A DNA stretch of 64,000 bases from Rhodocyclales bacterium GT-UBC (GCA_003583745.1 QXPY01000004.1:124001-188000); one strand, 5' to 3'. Positions 6,616 to 15,655 are shown, counted from the stretch's first letter. The notes: generated by a model from the letters alone, not told the origin. Program-made: numbers and translations.

Positions 6616-8915
6616 TATTCCCCGCCGCCGGCCTGCGTGGCTTGGCCTTGAAAGAAGCCGCACCGGACTTGATGCGCACGATCAACTGGGTGCGTGATGC
6701 GCTGGACAAGTCGATCAATGCAAACGTTTCCAGCGATGGCCGCAAGTGGTTCGAGCTGGATGTGATCTATGGCGACCGTGCGGTGATCACCATGGGCGGC
6801 CGCAGCTGGTCCTATCCCTACACGATCGCTGACGGCGTCGTGACGATCGGCGATCCGCAAGAGGTCGTCGAAACCTATCTCCCGATCAAGGAAGCCGCTG
6901 CGGTTGATGGCGATTTGCGCATGGTCGAGGCAGAAGGCTATGAGGCCGGCACTGTTTGGGAGGCGACGCTGATCGTTGCCGGCATTTCCGAAAATGGCAT
7001 TTTGTACTCCGACCAGGTGCTACGCGAGGCGCTACCGTTGTTCGAAGGGACGCGCATCTGCATCAAGTCCGATGAAGAGCACATCAAGTCGACCAAACGC
7101 AACATCAACCAGGTCGTCGGCTGGAATGCTGCGCCGCGCTTTGTCGAGGGCAGCAAGCCCGATACCGGGCGTGTCACTGGCACGTTGCGCCTGCCAGGCC
7201 TGCCCGAGAACACCCGAAACCTTTTGATCGGTGCAGTAAAAGCCGGCAAGACGGACCTTGTCGGGCTGTCTATCGATGCGCGGGGCAAGGGAACAACTCG
7301 CATGGTCGAGGGCAAGAAGGTTCGTGCCGCCACCTCGATCGACCTTATCGAATCAGTTGATCTGATTGTCGAGCCGGGGGCCGGGGGCCGCCTGATTCGA
7401 CTCGTAGAAGCAGCCCCTGAATATTCCTCTATCTCAGGAGACCCTGATATGAAATTGCGTGAAATGATGTTGCGCTTCATTGAAGCCAAGGCCCCCGACG
7501 CCTATGCGAAGCTGGACCCGGAAACGGTCAGCGATGAGCAGCTTGAGCTGGCCTATCGCGAAGCGGTTGCGGGTTCTGAAAAGAAGGCACCGGTTATCGA
7601 TCCGAATAGCTTTGAAGAACGTGTCCGCATGATTGAGGCCCGCGCTAATGCCAAGGCCGAAATCGCTGGCAGTACGCTGCCCCAGGCCGCAAAGGATCGC
7701 TTGCTGCAAATCTTTGCCACCCGTGAGCGCTTTGTCGAGGCCGATGTCACTGCTGCCATCAAGGATGAGCGCGAGTATCTCTCTCGCATGGCAGAGTCCG
7801 GCCGCGTCAATCTCGGTGAATTTGGCCAGGGCAGCGTCGAAGATCGCTCGGTGCGCATCCGTGACATGTTCGATGCCTTTTTCGACCCAGCTCACAAGGA
7901 CCATCGAAATGTGCACTCTTTCAAGGAATGTTACGTCGAGGTAACAGGCGATCGCCGCGTCACTGGCCGTCTTTCTGACTGCGATATGGTTCGCATGCGT
8001 GAGTCGCTGGGCATGAACTTCCGTGAAGCAGTGATGGATTCGACCACGTTCGCCCAAGCTCTGGGTGATGCGATTACCCGACGCATGCTTTCTGACTACA
8101 ACGCGCAGAGCCAATACGACGTTTGGCGCTACGCTGCCAATGTGGTTCCGCTCAACGATTTCCGAACCCAGCACCGCATTCGCTTCGGTGGCTTTGGTGA
8201 TTTGCCCGTCGTCAATGAAGGCGCGGATTACCTCGATGCAGCTGTACCGGATGACGAAGAAGCGACCTACAAGGCAGCGAAGACCGGGCGCCTGTCGGTC
8301 ATCACGATGGAAATGATCCGCAACGACGATGTCGGTGTTGTTCGTCAAATTCCGGTGAAGCTGTCGCGTGCAGCCAAGCGCACCTTGGCCAAGTTCGTGC
8401 TCGACATGATGCGGACCAATCCGGTCATTTACGATGGTGTTGCCCTGTACCACGCGACCCATGGCAATTTGGGAACTGCTGCGCTATCCGGCGCATCCTG
8501 GTCTGCTGGCCGCCAGGCGATCATGAAACAAAGCGAGCAAGGCTCGAACGATCGCCTGGGTATTCCGCCTCGCAACCTGTGGGTTCCGTCTGACCTGGAA
8601 GAAGGCGCATTCGATCTGTTCAAGAACCGCAACACGTCCAATGATCAGAACTTCATTCAGACCCAGGCGCCGCGCATCCTCCCGGTCTGGTACTGGCAGG
8701 ATGCCAACGATTGGGTGGCCAGTTGCGATACGGCCGATGTGCCGTTCATTGAAGTTGGCTTCCTGGATGGCCGCGAAGAGCCTGAAATTTTCGTTCAGGA
8801 CAACCCGACGGTCGGCAGCTTGTTCAACAGCGACAAGATCACCTACAAGATCCGGCACATCTATGGCGGTGCGGTGACCGACTATCGCGGTACTTACAAG
8901 GCCGTGGTGCCGTAA
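6612..8915 (+). CDS. Prohead protease-major capsid fusion protein
   Basis: A GTG start gives 767 residues. Residues about 110-270 resemble an HK97-type prohead protease: SDEEHIKS supplies a candidate His and LVGLSIDARG a candidate Ser. Residues about 285-430 are helical and acidic, as in a scaffold or delta domain. Residues about 500-767 resemble Mu gpT-type major capsid proteins (ALYHATHGNLGTAAL, NLWVPSDLEEGAFDLF). In many phages these are separate genes. A strong internal start at residue 280 could also yield a scaffold-capsid protein without the protease. No terminase or portal gene precedes it, which is abnormal for a complete phage. Confidence 0.85.
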   Translation: MIFPAAGLRGLALKEAAPDLMRTINWVRDALDKSINANVSSDGRKWFELDVIYGDRAVITMGGRSWSYPYTIADGVVTIGDPQEVVETYLPIKEAAAVDGDLRMVEAEGYEAGTVWEATLIVAGISENGILYSDQVLREALPLFEGTRICIKSDEEHIKSTKRNINQVVGWNAAPRFVEGSKPDTGRVTGTLRLPGLPENTRNLLIGAVKAGKTDLVGLSIDARGKGTTRMVEGKKVRAATSIDLIESVDLIVEPGAGGRLIRLVEAAPEYSSISGDPDMKLREMMLRFIEAKAPDAYAKLDPETVSDEQLELAYREAVAGSEKKAPVIDPNSFEERVRMIEARANAKAEIAGSTLPQAAKDRLLQIFATRERFVEADVTAAIKDEREYLSRMAESGRVNLGEFGQGSVEDRSVRIRDMFDAFFDPAHKDHRNVHSFKECYVEVTGDRRVTGRLSDCDMVRMRESLGMNFREAVMDSTTFAQALGDAITRRMLSDYNAQSQYDVWRYAANVVPLNDFRTQHRIRFGGFGDLPVVNEGADYLDAAVPDDEEATYKAAKTGRLSVITMEMIRNDDVGVVRQIPVKLSRAAKRTLAKFVLDMMRTNPVIYDGVALYHATHGNLGTAALSGASWSAGRQAIMKQSEQGSNDRLGIPPRNLWVPSDLEEGAFDLFKNRNTSNDQNFIQTQAPRILPVWYWQDANDWVASCDTADVPFIEVGFLDGREEPEIFVQDNPTVGSLFNSDKITYKIRHIYGGAVTDYRGTYKAVVP
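7436..7451 (+). promoter_or_regulatory. Internal ribosome binding site and in-frame ATG
   Basis: AGGAG at 7436-7440 stands eight bases before an in-frame ATG (7449-7451), which is residue 280 of the protease-capsid fusion. Nested starts of this kind make the scaffold from the protease gene in Mu (I/Z) and lambda (C/Nu3). The shorter product would have 488 residues. Confidence 0.6.
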
Positions 8916-9160
8916 CCCTGGGCGGGCTTCGGCCCGCTGATGAATACACCTGAAGGGGGCAAGCATGTGTAGTCCGCATGCGGCCGAGTCATGAAGCCCG
9001 GGTAGTACTTGCGAGAGAGAACCGGGGTAGGACAGGCGGGGTAGTCCTTCCGCTCTCGTGGCCGTCCCCCATATGCGCGTTGTGCCGAGAAACCCGGCAG
9101 CAGGATCAGTATCCCCCGCAAGGGATCTTGCTGCCGGCCTTGGTTGAGATTGGAGTTTTG
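8916..9160 (+). other. Structured intergenic region between capsid and connector genes
   Basis: The 245-bp gap has no convincing gene. It contains a GCGGGC-TTCG-GCCCGC hairpin at 8922-8937, seven bases after the capsid stop and without a U-run, and a 14-bp stem at 9094-9137 (13 pairs plus one G-U, loop of 16) ending 23 bases before the next start. The first may be a transcript-stabilising or weak terminator structure after the highly expressed capsid gene. Confidence 0.55.
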
Positions 9161-9817
9161 ATGCTGACTGATCTGAAAAAGCTGGTGGATGGGTTGGTCC
9201 GCGATGAGTCAGAGCGCTTGCAGCGCACGGATAAGGCGACGGCGATCAAACTGGCCATTGTCCGGTATGGCGAAGATCGGCCACGCCACAAGGTGCAGGA
9301 CGTCGTCAGCACCGGCGGCGATACCCTGCCGCTGCCGCCCGCCTGGGAGGCCGAGTCCGAGTTGGTGTCGGCGGAATACCCGATTGGCCAGCAGCCGATT
9401 GAATACCTGCCGTGCTCGATCTACACGACCCCAGCCGGCGACACGCTGCGCCTAGGCGATGCGATGAGCGCCGGTGCTGAAGTACGCTTGACCTTCACGG
9501 CTGCGCACGTTGTCACCGATGAGCTGGATTCGATACCCGTGGTGCACCGTGAGGCGGTTGCCGCCTATGCAGCGGCGCTGCTCCTGGAGCAACTGTCTGC
9601 CGCTGCGATCAACGATGGCGACTCGTCGCTTGGCGCCGATACGACCGACCGCCGTACCAAGGCGCAGGAATACGCCAGCCGCGCCCGGGGGCTGAAGACG
9701 CGCTACGCCGATGCGCTGGGCCTGGGCAAAGATGGCATCGGGCAAGCTGCGACCGGGACAACGGTTTCGTGGCCGGGTCGGGCACGCCTGACCAACGGGA
9801 TTCGCCGCAATGGCTGA
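9161..9817 (+). CDS. Phage head-tail connector-like protein
   Basis: The frame is open earlier, but the ATG at 9161 (MLTDLKKLVDGLVRDES) follows GATTGGAG and starts the recognisable protein. The 218-residue product has an N-terminal helix, a beta-rich middle and a C-terminal helical domain (VVHREAVAAYAAALLLEQL), a layout found in head-completion proteins that follow the capsid gene in Mu-like siphophages. It overlaps the next gene by eight bases. The exact fold is inferred from position. Confidence 0.65.
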   Translation: MLTDLKKLVDGLVRDESERLQRTDKATAIKLAIVRYGEDRPRHKVQDVVSTGGDTLPLPPAWEAESELVSAEYPIGQQPIEYLPCSIYTTPAGDTLRLGDAMSAGAEVRLTFTAAHVVTDELDSIPVVHREAVAAYAAALLLEQLSAAAINDGDSSLGADTTDRRTKAQEYASRARGLKTRYADALGLGKDGIGQAATGTTVSWPGRARLTNGIRRNG

Positions 9818-10370
9818 GCAGGATTACACCTTCGCCTTTCGCCGGCTCGATGTCATCTCGGCCGCGCTGGCCAAGGCGCCGGAGATGGTGAATGAAGAGC
9901 TGAGCCGCTTCTTTGCCTGGGTGCTGCCGCACCTGACCAGCGAGGTGGTCGACCGCATGCCGACAGCCGAGGGGCATCTGCGGCGTTCTGTGATCGGCCG
10001 CACCGAAGTTTCGCCGACCGGCATGCTGGGCATTATCGGTACGCCGCTTGATTACGCGCTGCCTGTCGAGCTGGGCACCAAGCCGCATGCGGTTTCCGAA
10101 AGCGGGATTCTGGCGCTGGCCGAGTGGGCCAAGCGCAAGTTGCCGCTCGGCCAGGCTGTCTCGCTGAAGACCGGTCGGCCTCTAAAAACACCTGGCATTG
10201 ATGAGGCGGCGCTTTCTGCTGCCCATGCGATTGCCTGGAAGATCCGGCATCGCGGCACGCAAGGTGCGTTCATGTTCCGCGATGCCTTCATTGCCAACCG
10301 CGCCATGGTGCTGCAGCAGTTCGACCAGACGGTCGACCGCATCGTGAAGCGCCTGGGGAGTACTGCATGA
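9810..10370 (+). CDS. HK97 gp10-like tail/head completion protein
   Basis: The 186-residue protein has the HK97 gp10-like arrangement: a long N-terminal helix (MVNEELSRFFAWVLPHLTSE), then VVDRMPTAEGHLRRSV and YALPVELGTKPHAV, which is the family's characteristic strand-turn, and a C-terminal helix (AFMFRDAFIANRAMVLQQF). Such proteins join the tail to the connector. It overlaps both neighbours by a few bases. Confidence 0.75.
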   Translation: MAEQDYTFAFRRLDVISAALAKAPEMVNEELSRFFAWVLPHLTSEVVDRMPTAEGHLRRSVIGRTEVSPTGMLGIIGTPLDYALPVELGTKPHAVSESGILALAEWAKRKLPLGQAVSLKTGRPLKTPGIDEAALSAAHAIAWKIRHRGTQGAFMFRDAFIANRAMVLQQFDQTVDRIVKRLGSTA

Positions 10371-10834
10371 GCGAACACAGAACATTGCGGGCTGCGATCG
10401 TTGCCCAGCTGCAGACGGTGGTCGATATCGGTGCTGTATATGCCTATGAGCGTTATGCAAAGGATGACGCGGCATTCCGCGAAATCTACGCCGGCGGAAC
10501 GGGAATTCTCGGTTGGCACGTTCGCCGCGTGGCGCGCAAAGAGGCGTCGAGTACCAATGAGGTGCTGACGACCTGGGAGATTCGCGGCTTTGCCAACCTG
10601 CAGGACAGTGAGGAATCCGAACTGCAGTTCGATGAGTTGATCGATCGCATCTGCGATGCCTGGCGTTCAGATCCGCGCATGGGAAATGCCGTGCTTTATC
10701 CAGGAAAGGACATTGCCCCTGTGCCGGAGCTAGTTGATGCCGGCCCGGCAATGTTTTGCGGCGTGCTGTGCCATTCCGCCCGCCTGCGCCTGGTTACCCG
10801 CACGGTCATTAAAGCCGATCGGCCTTGGGATTAA
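10367..10834 (+). CDS. Phage tail terminator-like protein
   Basis: The 155-residue product begins with a helix (HRTLRAAIVAQLQTVVDIG) and continues with strands such as EVLTTWEIRGFANL and a helix ELQFDELIDRICDAW; this is the usual tail-terminator pattern (gpU/gp37-like). It overlaps the gp10-like gene by ATGA and precedes a change of module. Function is from pattern and position. Confidence 0.6.
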   Translation: MSEHRTLRAAIVAQLQTVVDIGAVYAYERYAKDDAAFREIYAGGTGILGWHVRRVARKEASSTNEVLTTWEIRGFANLQDSEESELQFDELIDRICDAWRSDPRMGNAVLYPGKDIAPVPELVDAGPAMFCGVLCHSARLRLVTRTVIKADRPWD

Positions 10835-10868
10835 CCGTTTTTCATCACACGAAAGAGAAGGAGTCACC

Positions 10869-11405
10869 GTGAAATCATTTCTGAATCGTTTTTCCTTGCT
10901 TCGGGCACTGGCAGCAGCACTAGCCATCGGCCTGCTGGCAGTCGGCTACGTCAGCCCGGCCGCCGCTGGCGCACTGAATGACTACGCCGAGAATAAGACG
11001 CTCGATGCGCTGTTCCGTGGGCAAACCCTCGGCGCACCGGCAACGCAATACTGGGGGCTGGCCACAGATACCTGCAGCGACTCGACGGCCGGTACCGAGC
11101 CATCCGGCAATGCCTATGCGCGGGTTGCCGTCACTGCCTCGCTGGCAAACTGGGCAGGTTCGCAAGGCACTGCTACGACGGTCGCCAGTAGCGGTACCAA
11201 CGGGACGACCAGCAACAATGTCGCAATCACCTGGCCCGCGTCGACCGGCGCATGGGGCACGCTGCAGAGTGTGCGGCTCTATGACGCGGCCAGCGGCGGG
11301 AATAGCTGGATTTGCATCAACCTGACCTCGTCGCTGGCGGTATCCGGTACCGGATTCACGGTGTCGTTTCCTGCTGCAGCGCTGACCTTCCAGATCGACA
11401 ACTGA
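10869..11405 (+). CDS. Gp80-like tail fibre protein with signal peptide
   Basis: A GTG start follows a strong AAGGAG (spacing five). Residues about 1-34 look like a Sec signal peptide (MKSFLNRFSLLRA, then a hydrophobic core, SPAAAG). The mature part starts ALNDYAENKTLDALF and carries PATQYWGLATDT and GNAYARVAV, the pattern of phage Gp80-like tail-fibre-associated proteins, followed by Ser/Thr/Gly-rich beta segments. An N-terminal export signal on a virion-type protein is unusual and no alternative internal Met start exists near the domain. Confidence 0.7.
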   Translation: MKSFLNRFSLLRALAAALAIGLLAVGYVSPAAAGALNDYAENKTLDALFRGQTLGAPATQYWGLATDTCSDSTAGTEPSGNAYARVAVTASLANWAGSQGTATTVASSGTNGTTSNNVAITWPASTGAWGTLQSVRLYDAASGGNSWICINLTSSLAVSGTGFTVSFPAAALTFQIDN

Positions 11406-11412
11406 GGCCACC

Positions 11413-11796
11413 ATGCGTAAATCGAAATTACTCCTGGTCGTTGGCGCGCTGGCATTTGCGAGTGCAGCTTTCGCCACGCCGGCGCCGGTTACGGCCACTG
11501 CCACGGCAAGCGTTGTGGGCTTTGCCACAGCAGCACCTTGGGGAACTTGGCAGGCTGAGCTGGCCCCGGCTTACACCCGGCTCGCCGCGTTGCGCCATCG
11601 TGCAGCCCGGGCACTGGAAGCGCGCCGCATCACCGTTGGGGCTGCGGTCGAGATCCAGGCCAAGGCCGACGTTGCCCGTGCCCGGCTGGATGCCTCCCGG
11701 CGCGGCGAGCTGGTCGAACCGACGCCGGCCCAGCGCCAGGCGCTGGCCGAGGCGATCCGGATGATCGCGCAAGCTGAACAACTCCTGGAGCGCTGA
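11413..11796 (+). CDS. Small secreted protein in phage tail block
   Basis: Residues 1-22 are a clear signal peptide (KLLLVVGALAFASAAFA) with likely cleavage before TPAPVTATATAS. The mature protein is Ala-rich and helical (residues 45-127: RLAALRHRAARALEARR, AQRQALAEAIRMIAQAEQL). It starts seven bases after the preceding tail gene and is co-directional. It could be an envelope-acting lysis or host-interaction factor, but no family is recognised. Confidence 0.65.
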   Translation: MRKSKLLLVVGALAFASAAFATPAPVTATATASVVGFATAAPWGTWQAELAPAYTRLAALRHRAARALEARRITVGAAVEIQAKADVARARLDASRRGELVEPTPAQRQALAEAIRMIAQAEQLLER

Positions 11797-11797
11797 G

Positions 11798-11974
11798 ATG
11801 ACCCCCGATCAAGCACGTTTTTTCGCCAGCGCGCTCAACGCTGCTGCCGATATTGCCGAGAACGAAGGCCGCGACCTGGTCGCCGCCGATATCGACTGCT
11901 TTGTCGCCGCCGATGATGCCGCCCGTGCCGATCTGGCCCGGGTGATCGCTATCGCCCAGGGCGACCAGGTTTAA
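11798..11974 (+). CDS. Small acidic phage protein, 58 aa
   Basis: The ORF begins one base after the TGA of the secreted protein (TGAGATG) and ends three bases before the next ATG. The product is Ala/Asp-rich and helical (MTPDQARFFASALNAAADIA, ending VIAIAQGDQV). Its close fit between two genes and good composition support it. Function unknown. Confidence 0.6.
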   Translation: MTPDQARFFASALNAAADIAENEGRDLVAADIDCFVAADDAARADLARVIAIAQGDQV

Positions 11975-11977
11975 TCG

Positions 11978-13195
11978 ATGGCCATGCCGGTTAACGACTT
12001 CTACAGCTGCCCGCCTGGCGGGCATGTTGCGGCTGGTCGGTACAACTTGCCGGCGTGGTTACGGGCGCGGACGGTGGGCAAGCTCGAGGAAATCCCCGGA
12101 ACAGCTCTATCAGAAGCCGGCGTTGCGTTTGTATGGCCGAACGGCCAGCGGCCGGGTGGCGAAGACAAATCGATCGTTGATGGTTGGGGCGGCTGGGCGC
12201 GAAAAGGGACGCGAATCAAGCTGGCCGGCACGGGCCACGTCGATGGCAATTACAACCACTTCTTTGATTGTGATTTCAGCCGTGATACACCCCTTTGGAC
12301 TCGGCCGATCGACCCCACGCCGTATGCTCAAACAATCGCATATTTGAATGGACAGGCCGGAAATTGCGCACATTGGAACGATGATGGGCGGCCAACTGGC
12401 GCACACGTTTACTGGGCGATGCATATCATCGGCAACAAGCTGATCCGCACGCACGGCTTTAACTACGACGGCTTAACCCGGTCAGATTATCAGTCGTGGG
12501 CCCCAAATAATGAGGCATGGACACCTGTTTTCAACATCGACACCAACACGTGGGATGCACCGTCCAGCCATGCCTTAATGCCAAATTGGTCGATGGACGC
12601 AAAAGGCGATGGCAGTATTGCTTTTGCGCCTTGCTGTTCCGATGGGACATATCTCTATGCCCATTTGTTGAACAAAGCGCTGGGGCGATATTGTCTGTGC
12701 AAGTACGATCCGATAGCAGATGTTTGGACAGGCGGTCCGGATATCGGCCCGTACGTCATTCCCAAAACAGCAATCAACCAAGATACATATCCGGCTCCTG
12801 TCTATGACAGCGTCCGCCATGAAATGGTGGTGATTTGCGAAGGGACTGAACAGACGGTCCGCCGGTATAACCTCGATACGGGGCTTATCACCGTCACCCC
12901 TCGTACCGGCGTAGCGATGGGCGAAACCTGGAGTAGCAGCTATACCGGCGCTGACTTCGATGCTCGCCGAGGCCTGATCTACGCGTACTCGGGGAAGGCC
13001 GACACCGACAAGAATTTCTACATCATTGACCCGTCGGACAACTACCGCACGTCGGTGATGCCTGGCACGGGTACGTTAGCAGTCAATGTTGTCGGTTCCG
13101 GCTTGAATGGTCGGTTCAAAATTATTCCCGAATACGACTGCGTTGTTTTTCAGCCAGCGTACGACAAAAACCTTTGCTGCCTGAGGCTTTCCTAA
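11978..13195 (+). CDS. Beta-propeller-like phage tail/receptor protein
   Basis: The 405-residue product contains repeated strand-turn units with Trp and Asp such as NTWDAPSSHAL, DVWTGGPDIGPYV, ETVR-type RRYNLDTGLITV and NFYIIDPSDNYR, which suggest a kelch/galactose-oxidase-like propeller. Cys-rich GSIAFAPCCSDG may bind metal or form disulfides. It abuts the next gene exactly (TAAATG). Placement among tail genes suggests a receptor-binding or particle-surface protein. Family assignment is not certain. Confidence 0.6.
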   Translation: MAMPVNDFYSCPPGGHVAAGRYNLPAWLRARTVGKLEEIPGTALSEAGVAFVWPNGQRPGGEDKSIVDGWGGWARKGTRIKLAGTGHVDGNYNHFFDCDFSRDTPLWTRPIDPTPYAQTIAYLNGQAGNCAHWNDDGRPTGAHVYWAMHIIGNKLIRTHGFNYDGLTRSDYQSWAPNNEAWTPVFNIDTNTWDAPSSHALMPNWSMDAKGDGSIAFAPCCSDGTYLYAHLLNKALGRYCLCKYDPIADVWTGGPDIGPYVIPKTAINQDTYPAPVYDSVRHEMVVICEGTEQTVRRYNLDTGLITVTPRTGVAMGETWSSSYTGADFDARRGLIYAYSGKADTDKNFYIIDPSDNYRTSVMPGTGTLAVNVVGSGLNGRFKIIPEYDCVVFQPAYDKNLCCLRLS

Positions 13196-14386
13196 ATGGC
13201 CGACCACATCACACAAATTGCAAACGTGACGGAATGGAATACGTGGTGCGCTGCACTCCCATCGCCCGTCCCTGCTGGTGAGGCATACATTGCGGAACTC
13301 GCAGCGGGAACCTGGAACGTCGCTACACTGCAGGCCGGCATCAATGGCAAGAATGTAGTTGGTGATCTGATCGTGAGGCCGGCAGCAGCTGCCAGGCTGA
13401 ATACAATCACCAGAGCGCTTCGCGGCAGTGCTGATGGAGTCAGCATCGCTGTCGACAACACGTCCTACACGTTCTCGCCGGCGCACCTGTGTTTCGATGG
13501 CGTTCAGTTCGTCGGCGGTGGCGGGTATGCGGCGAAAGTCCTGGTCAGAACATACTCAGGCTTTAAACACTGTATCTTCCATGACGTTCAGGTCAGCTTC
13601 GATGACGAAGCTGGCACCTATTTGCTCGATAGCGTGTTGCTCCGAGATACGAACGACGTTTGCGCCTGGCTTCCATTCTCGGCCACGCGGGTCGAGGGCT
13701 GTACGTTTGTCCATTTTTCTGGCGCGACTGCGGTGGCGTCGGGCGGCGCGATCACGGCAAAGAACAATATCTTTGCTTCGATCGGCGGCGCGACTTCTTT
13801 TGCCGGATCGATGTCCGGCACATCGACGAACAACGCCTTCAACGTCGGCAACACCTATGGCTCGAACCCACTGGCTTGCGCCCCGGCAAATGACTTTGTC
13901 GCTGCTGCAAATCTGGCGGCCGCTGACGTTCGGCTGAAGCCGGCCTCGACGCTGGCGGCGGCGGGTGTAGCCGGCGCCGGTACGGGGACTGACATTTATG
14001 GCCAGGCACGATCGGTCAATTCGGTTGGCGCATTCGAGCAAACTGGAGGTGGCGGCGGTAGTGCGCTGAATGCAGCGGCGGCGGGTACGGATACGGCATC
14101 CGGTACAGCGGCAGGTACGGTTTCAGGCGGGAGTGCTGGAACAATCACGATACCGCCCTTCATTGACTTTGGAACAGGTCAGCTTAAGAAGGGAATGGCG
14201 TATCAGGTCGATGTGCGGAACATTTCGACCGGTGCCCACTTACTGCGTAAAACCGGGCTGACGACGCACGCGACGACGGCGGGCGGTTCATTTTCCGATC
14301 CAGCGCTTGCCGCAGGAACGACCTATGAGGTGGTGACACGGCTCGCAGATGGCAGCATCGGTGTTTGGGATTACACAGCGACATGA
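13196..14386 (+). CDS. Tail protein with beta-helix-like and Ala/Gly repeat regions
   Basis: Residues about 80-230 have short repeated strands and turns of the right-handed beta-helix type (VEGCTFVHFSGATAVASGG, ITAKNNIFASIGG), as in phage tailspikes. Residues about 285-320 contain the Ala/Gly segment AAAAGTDTASGTAAGTVSGG, related to repeats in the next protein. The C-terminus is a beta domain ending VWDYTAT. It overlaps the next gene by ATGA. Polysaccharide binding or cleavage is possible but no catalytic motif is seen. Confidence 0.6.
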   Translation: MADHITQIANVTEWNTWCAALPSPVPAGEAYIAELAAGTWNVATLQAGINGKNVVGDLIVRPAAAARLNTITRALRGSADGVSIAVDNTSYTFSPAHLCFDGVQFVGGGGYAAKVLVRTYSGFKHCIFHDVQVSFDDEAGTYLLDSVLLRDTNDVCAWLPFSATRVEGCTFVHFSGATAVASGGAITAKNNIFASIGGATSFAGSMSGTSTNNAFNVGNTYGSNPLACAPANDFVAAANLAAADVRLKPASTLAAAGVAGAGTGTDIYGQARSVNSVGAFEQTGGGGGSALNAAAAGTDTASGTAAGTVSGGSAGTITIPPFIDFGTGQLKKGMAYQVDVRNISTGAHLLRKTGLTTHATTAGGSFSDPALAAGTTYEVVTRLADGSIGVWDYTAT

Positions 14387-15351
14387 CGCACCTGGTCTCT
14401 TCTACGCCGATGTTCCCCGGCGCACATGCGGTTAAACGATATGCAGGCGCGGGTATTCGTGGTGCTGACATTCCGACGCAGGGTGATAACGGCGGATCGC
14501 CTGTGCTCAATGATGGCATCAACCCGGCGAGTGAATACCGTTGGGCGCTGGTAACTCCGACGACTGATGGCACGCTGACGCTGTATCCGGACATGACTGT
14601 CCTGTTCGATGCGCCTGCTACGCCTGGCCTTTACAGCGCTATCTATCGCTTGTGGGAAGACTGTATCGATCGCGGCACGGCGACCATGACTTTCATGGTG
14701 GGCGTGGTGGTCGAGGCGGTGGCGGCTGTTGGCGCCGCTGGTTCGATCGGCTCCGCGCTGCCTGCTGTTTCGATTCCCATGGCCGGCTCATCGGTAGCGG
14801 TCAGCGGCGGCGCTGGTGCGTTGGCGGCGCGGATCTCGATCTCAGCGGCTGGGCTGGCCCAAGCGGCTGCAACGGCGGGGATGGGAGCCAACGTCCTGCT
14901 GGCCGGCGCTGCAGCAGCAACAGCTTCAGGCAATGCCGCCCTGGCAGCTCGGCTCAATGCGCTGGCAACCGGTAGCGATGTGGCCAGCGGTACGGCTTCA
15001 ATCACCGGCGGGCCGCCGGGGGCAGTTTCCGCTGCGGGCAATGACGTGGCCAGCGGCAGCGCAGTGCTGAAGGTGTCGGTTAATTTGAGTGGCGCCGGCG
15101 TCGATGCGGTTACGGGCGGCGGCGTGCTCAATACGTCGGTGGCGGTTAGCGCGGCCGGTTTCGCGCAGGCAATGGCCGCCGGATCGCTGGCCCTGGTATT
15201 GCCGCTTTCTGCATTTGGCAACGTTGTCTCAATGGGTGCTGCAGCGGCATCGATGTCGTTCGGCAATGCGCCTCGGCCGGAGCCGGCCGGGTTCTATTTC
15301 ACGATTGATCGACTCGTCAGTTTCGCGCTGACTGCGGATGGGGTGCGCTGA
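14383..15351 (+). CDS. Tail protein with Ala/Gly/Ser repeats
   Basis: The ATGA start at 14383 gives 322 residues. The N-terminal about 110 residues are a beta domain (LTLYPDMTVLFDAPATPGL). Residues about 115-290 are low-complexity repeats of roughly 20-30 residues with the core (A/T)G-x-D-V-A-S-G-x-A, for example AAGNDVASGSAVL and ATGSDVASGTASI. Similar segments occur in the preceding protein, which suggests repeat exchange. A fibrous tail or fibre shaft role is inferred. Confidence 0.6.
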   Translation: MTHLVSSTPMFPGAHAVKRYAGAGIRGADIPTQGDNGGSPVLNDGINPASEYRWALVTPTTDGTLTLYPDMTVLFDAPATPGLYSAIYRLWEDCIDRGTATMTFMVGVVVEAVAAVGAAGSIGSALPAVSIPMAGSSVAVSGGAGALAARISISAAGLAQAAATAGMGANVLLAGAAAATASGNAALAARLNALATGSDVASGTASITGGPPGAVSAAGNDVASGSAVLKVSVNLSGAGVDAVTGGGVLNTSVAVSAAGFAQAMAAGSLALVLPLSAFGNVVSMGAAAASMSFGNAPRPEPAGFYFTIDRLVSFALTADGVR

Positions 15352-15647
15352 TGGCAGCTAAATGGTTAATTGGCGAAGTGGCACGGCTGGGACTCGAAAT
15401 CGTCAATATCAATGACCAGCTTGCCGACCCGACTTCTTTGCGGCTCAAGGTCAAAACGCCGGCAGGTGTAATCACCACCTATGCTTGGCCTGGCGCCCCT
15501 GAAATCGTGCGCGATAGCGTCGGTGTATTCCACGCAAATGTGGTGTTGGCCGAGCCGGGTACATACGCATTTCGCTTTGAGTCGGATGGCGTTTTGATGG
15601 GCGCCGGTGAACGGACGCTGCAAGTCCAGAAGAGCCTGTTCGCGTAA
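15351..15647 (+). CDS. Small beta-rich phage tail protein, 98 aa
   Basis: Start and stop overlap the preceding gene by one base (TGATG). The product has an immunoglobulin-like strand pattern: TSLRLKVKTPAGVITTYAWP, VGVFHANVVLAEPGTYAFRF, ERTLQVQKSL. Such domains decorate phage tails. It closes the first half of the late region and is followed by a structured gap. Confidence 0.65.
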   Translation: MAAKWLIGEVARLGLEIVNINDQLADPTSLRLKVKTPAGVITTYAWPGAPEIVRDSVGVFHANVVLAEPGTYAFRFESDGVLMGAGERTLQVQKSLFA

Positions 15648-15655
15648 TAGCTCCT

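Noticed and set aside
7434..8462. 342-codon minus-strand frame
   Set aside because: Antisense to the capsid half of the protease-capsid gene, His/Arg-rich, no family pattern and no operon context.
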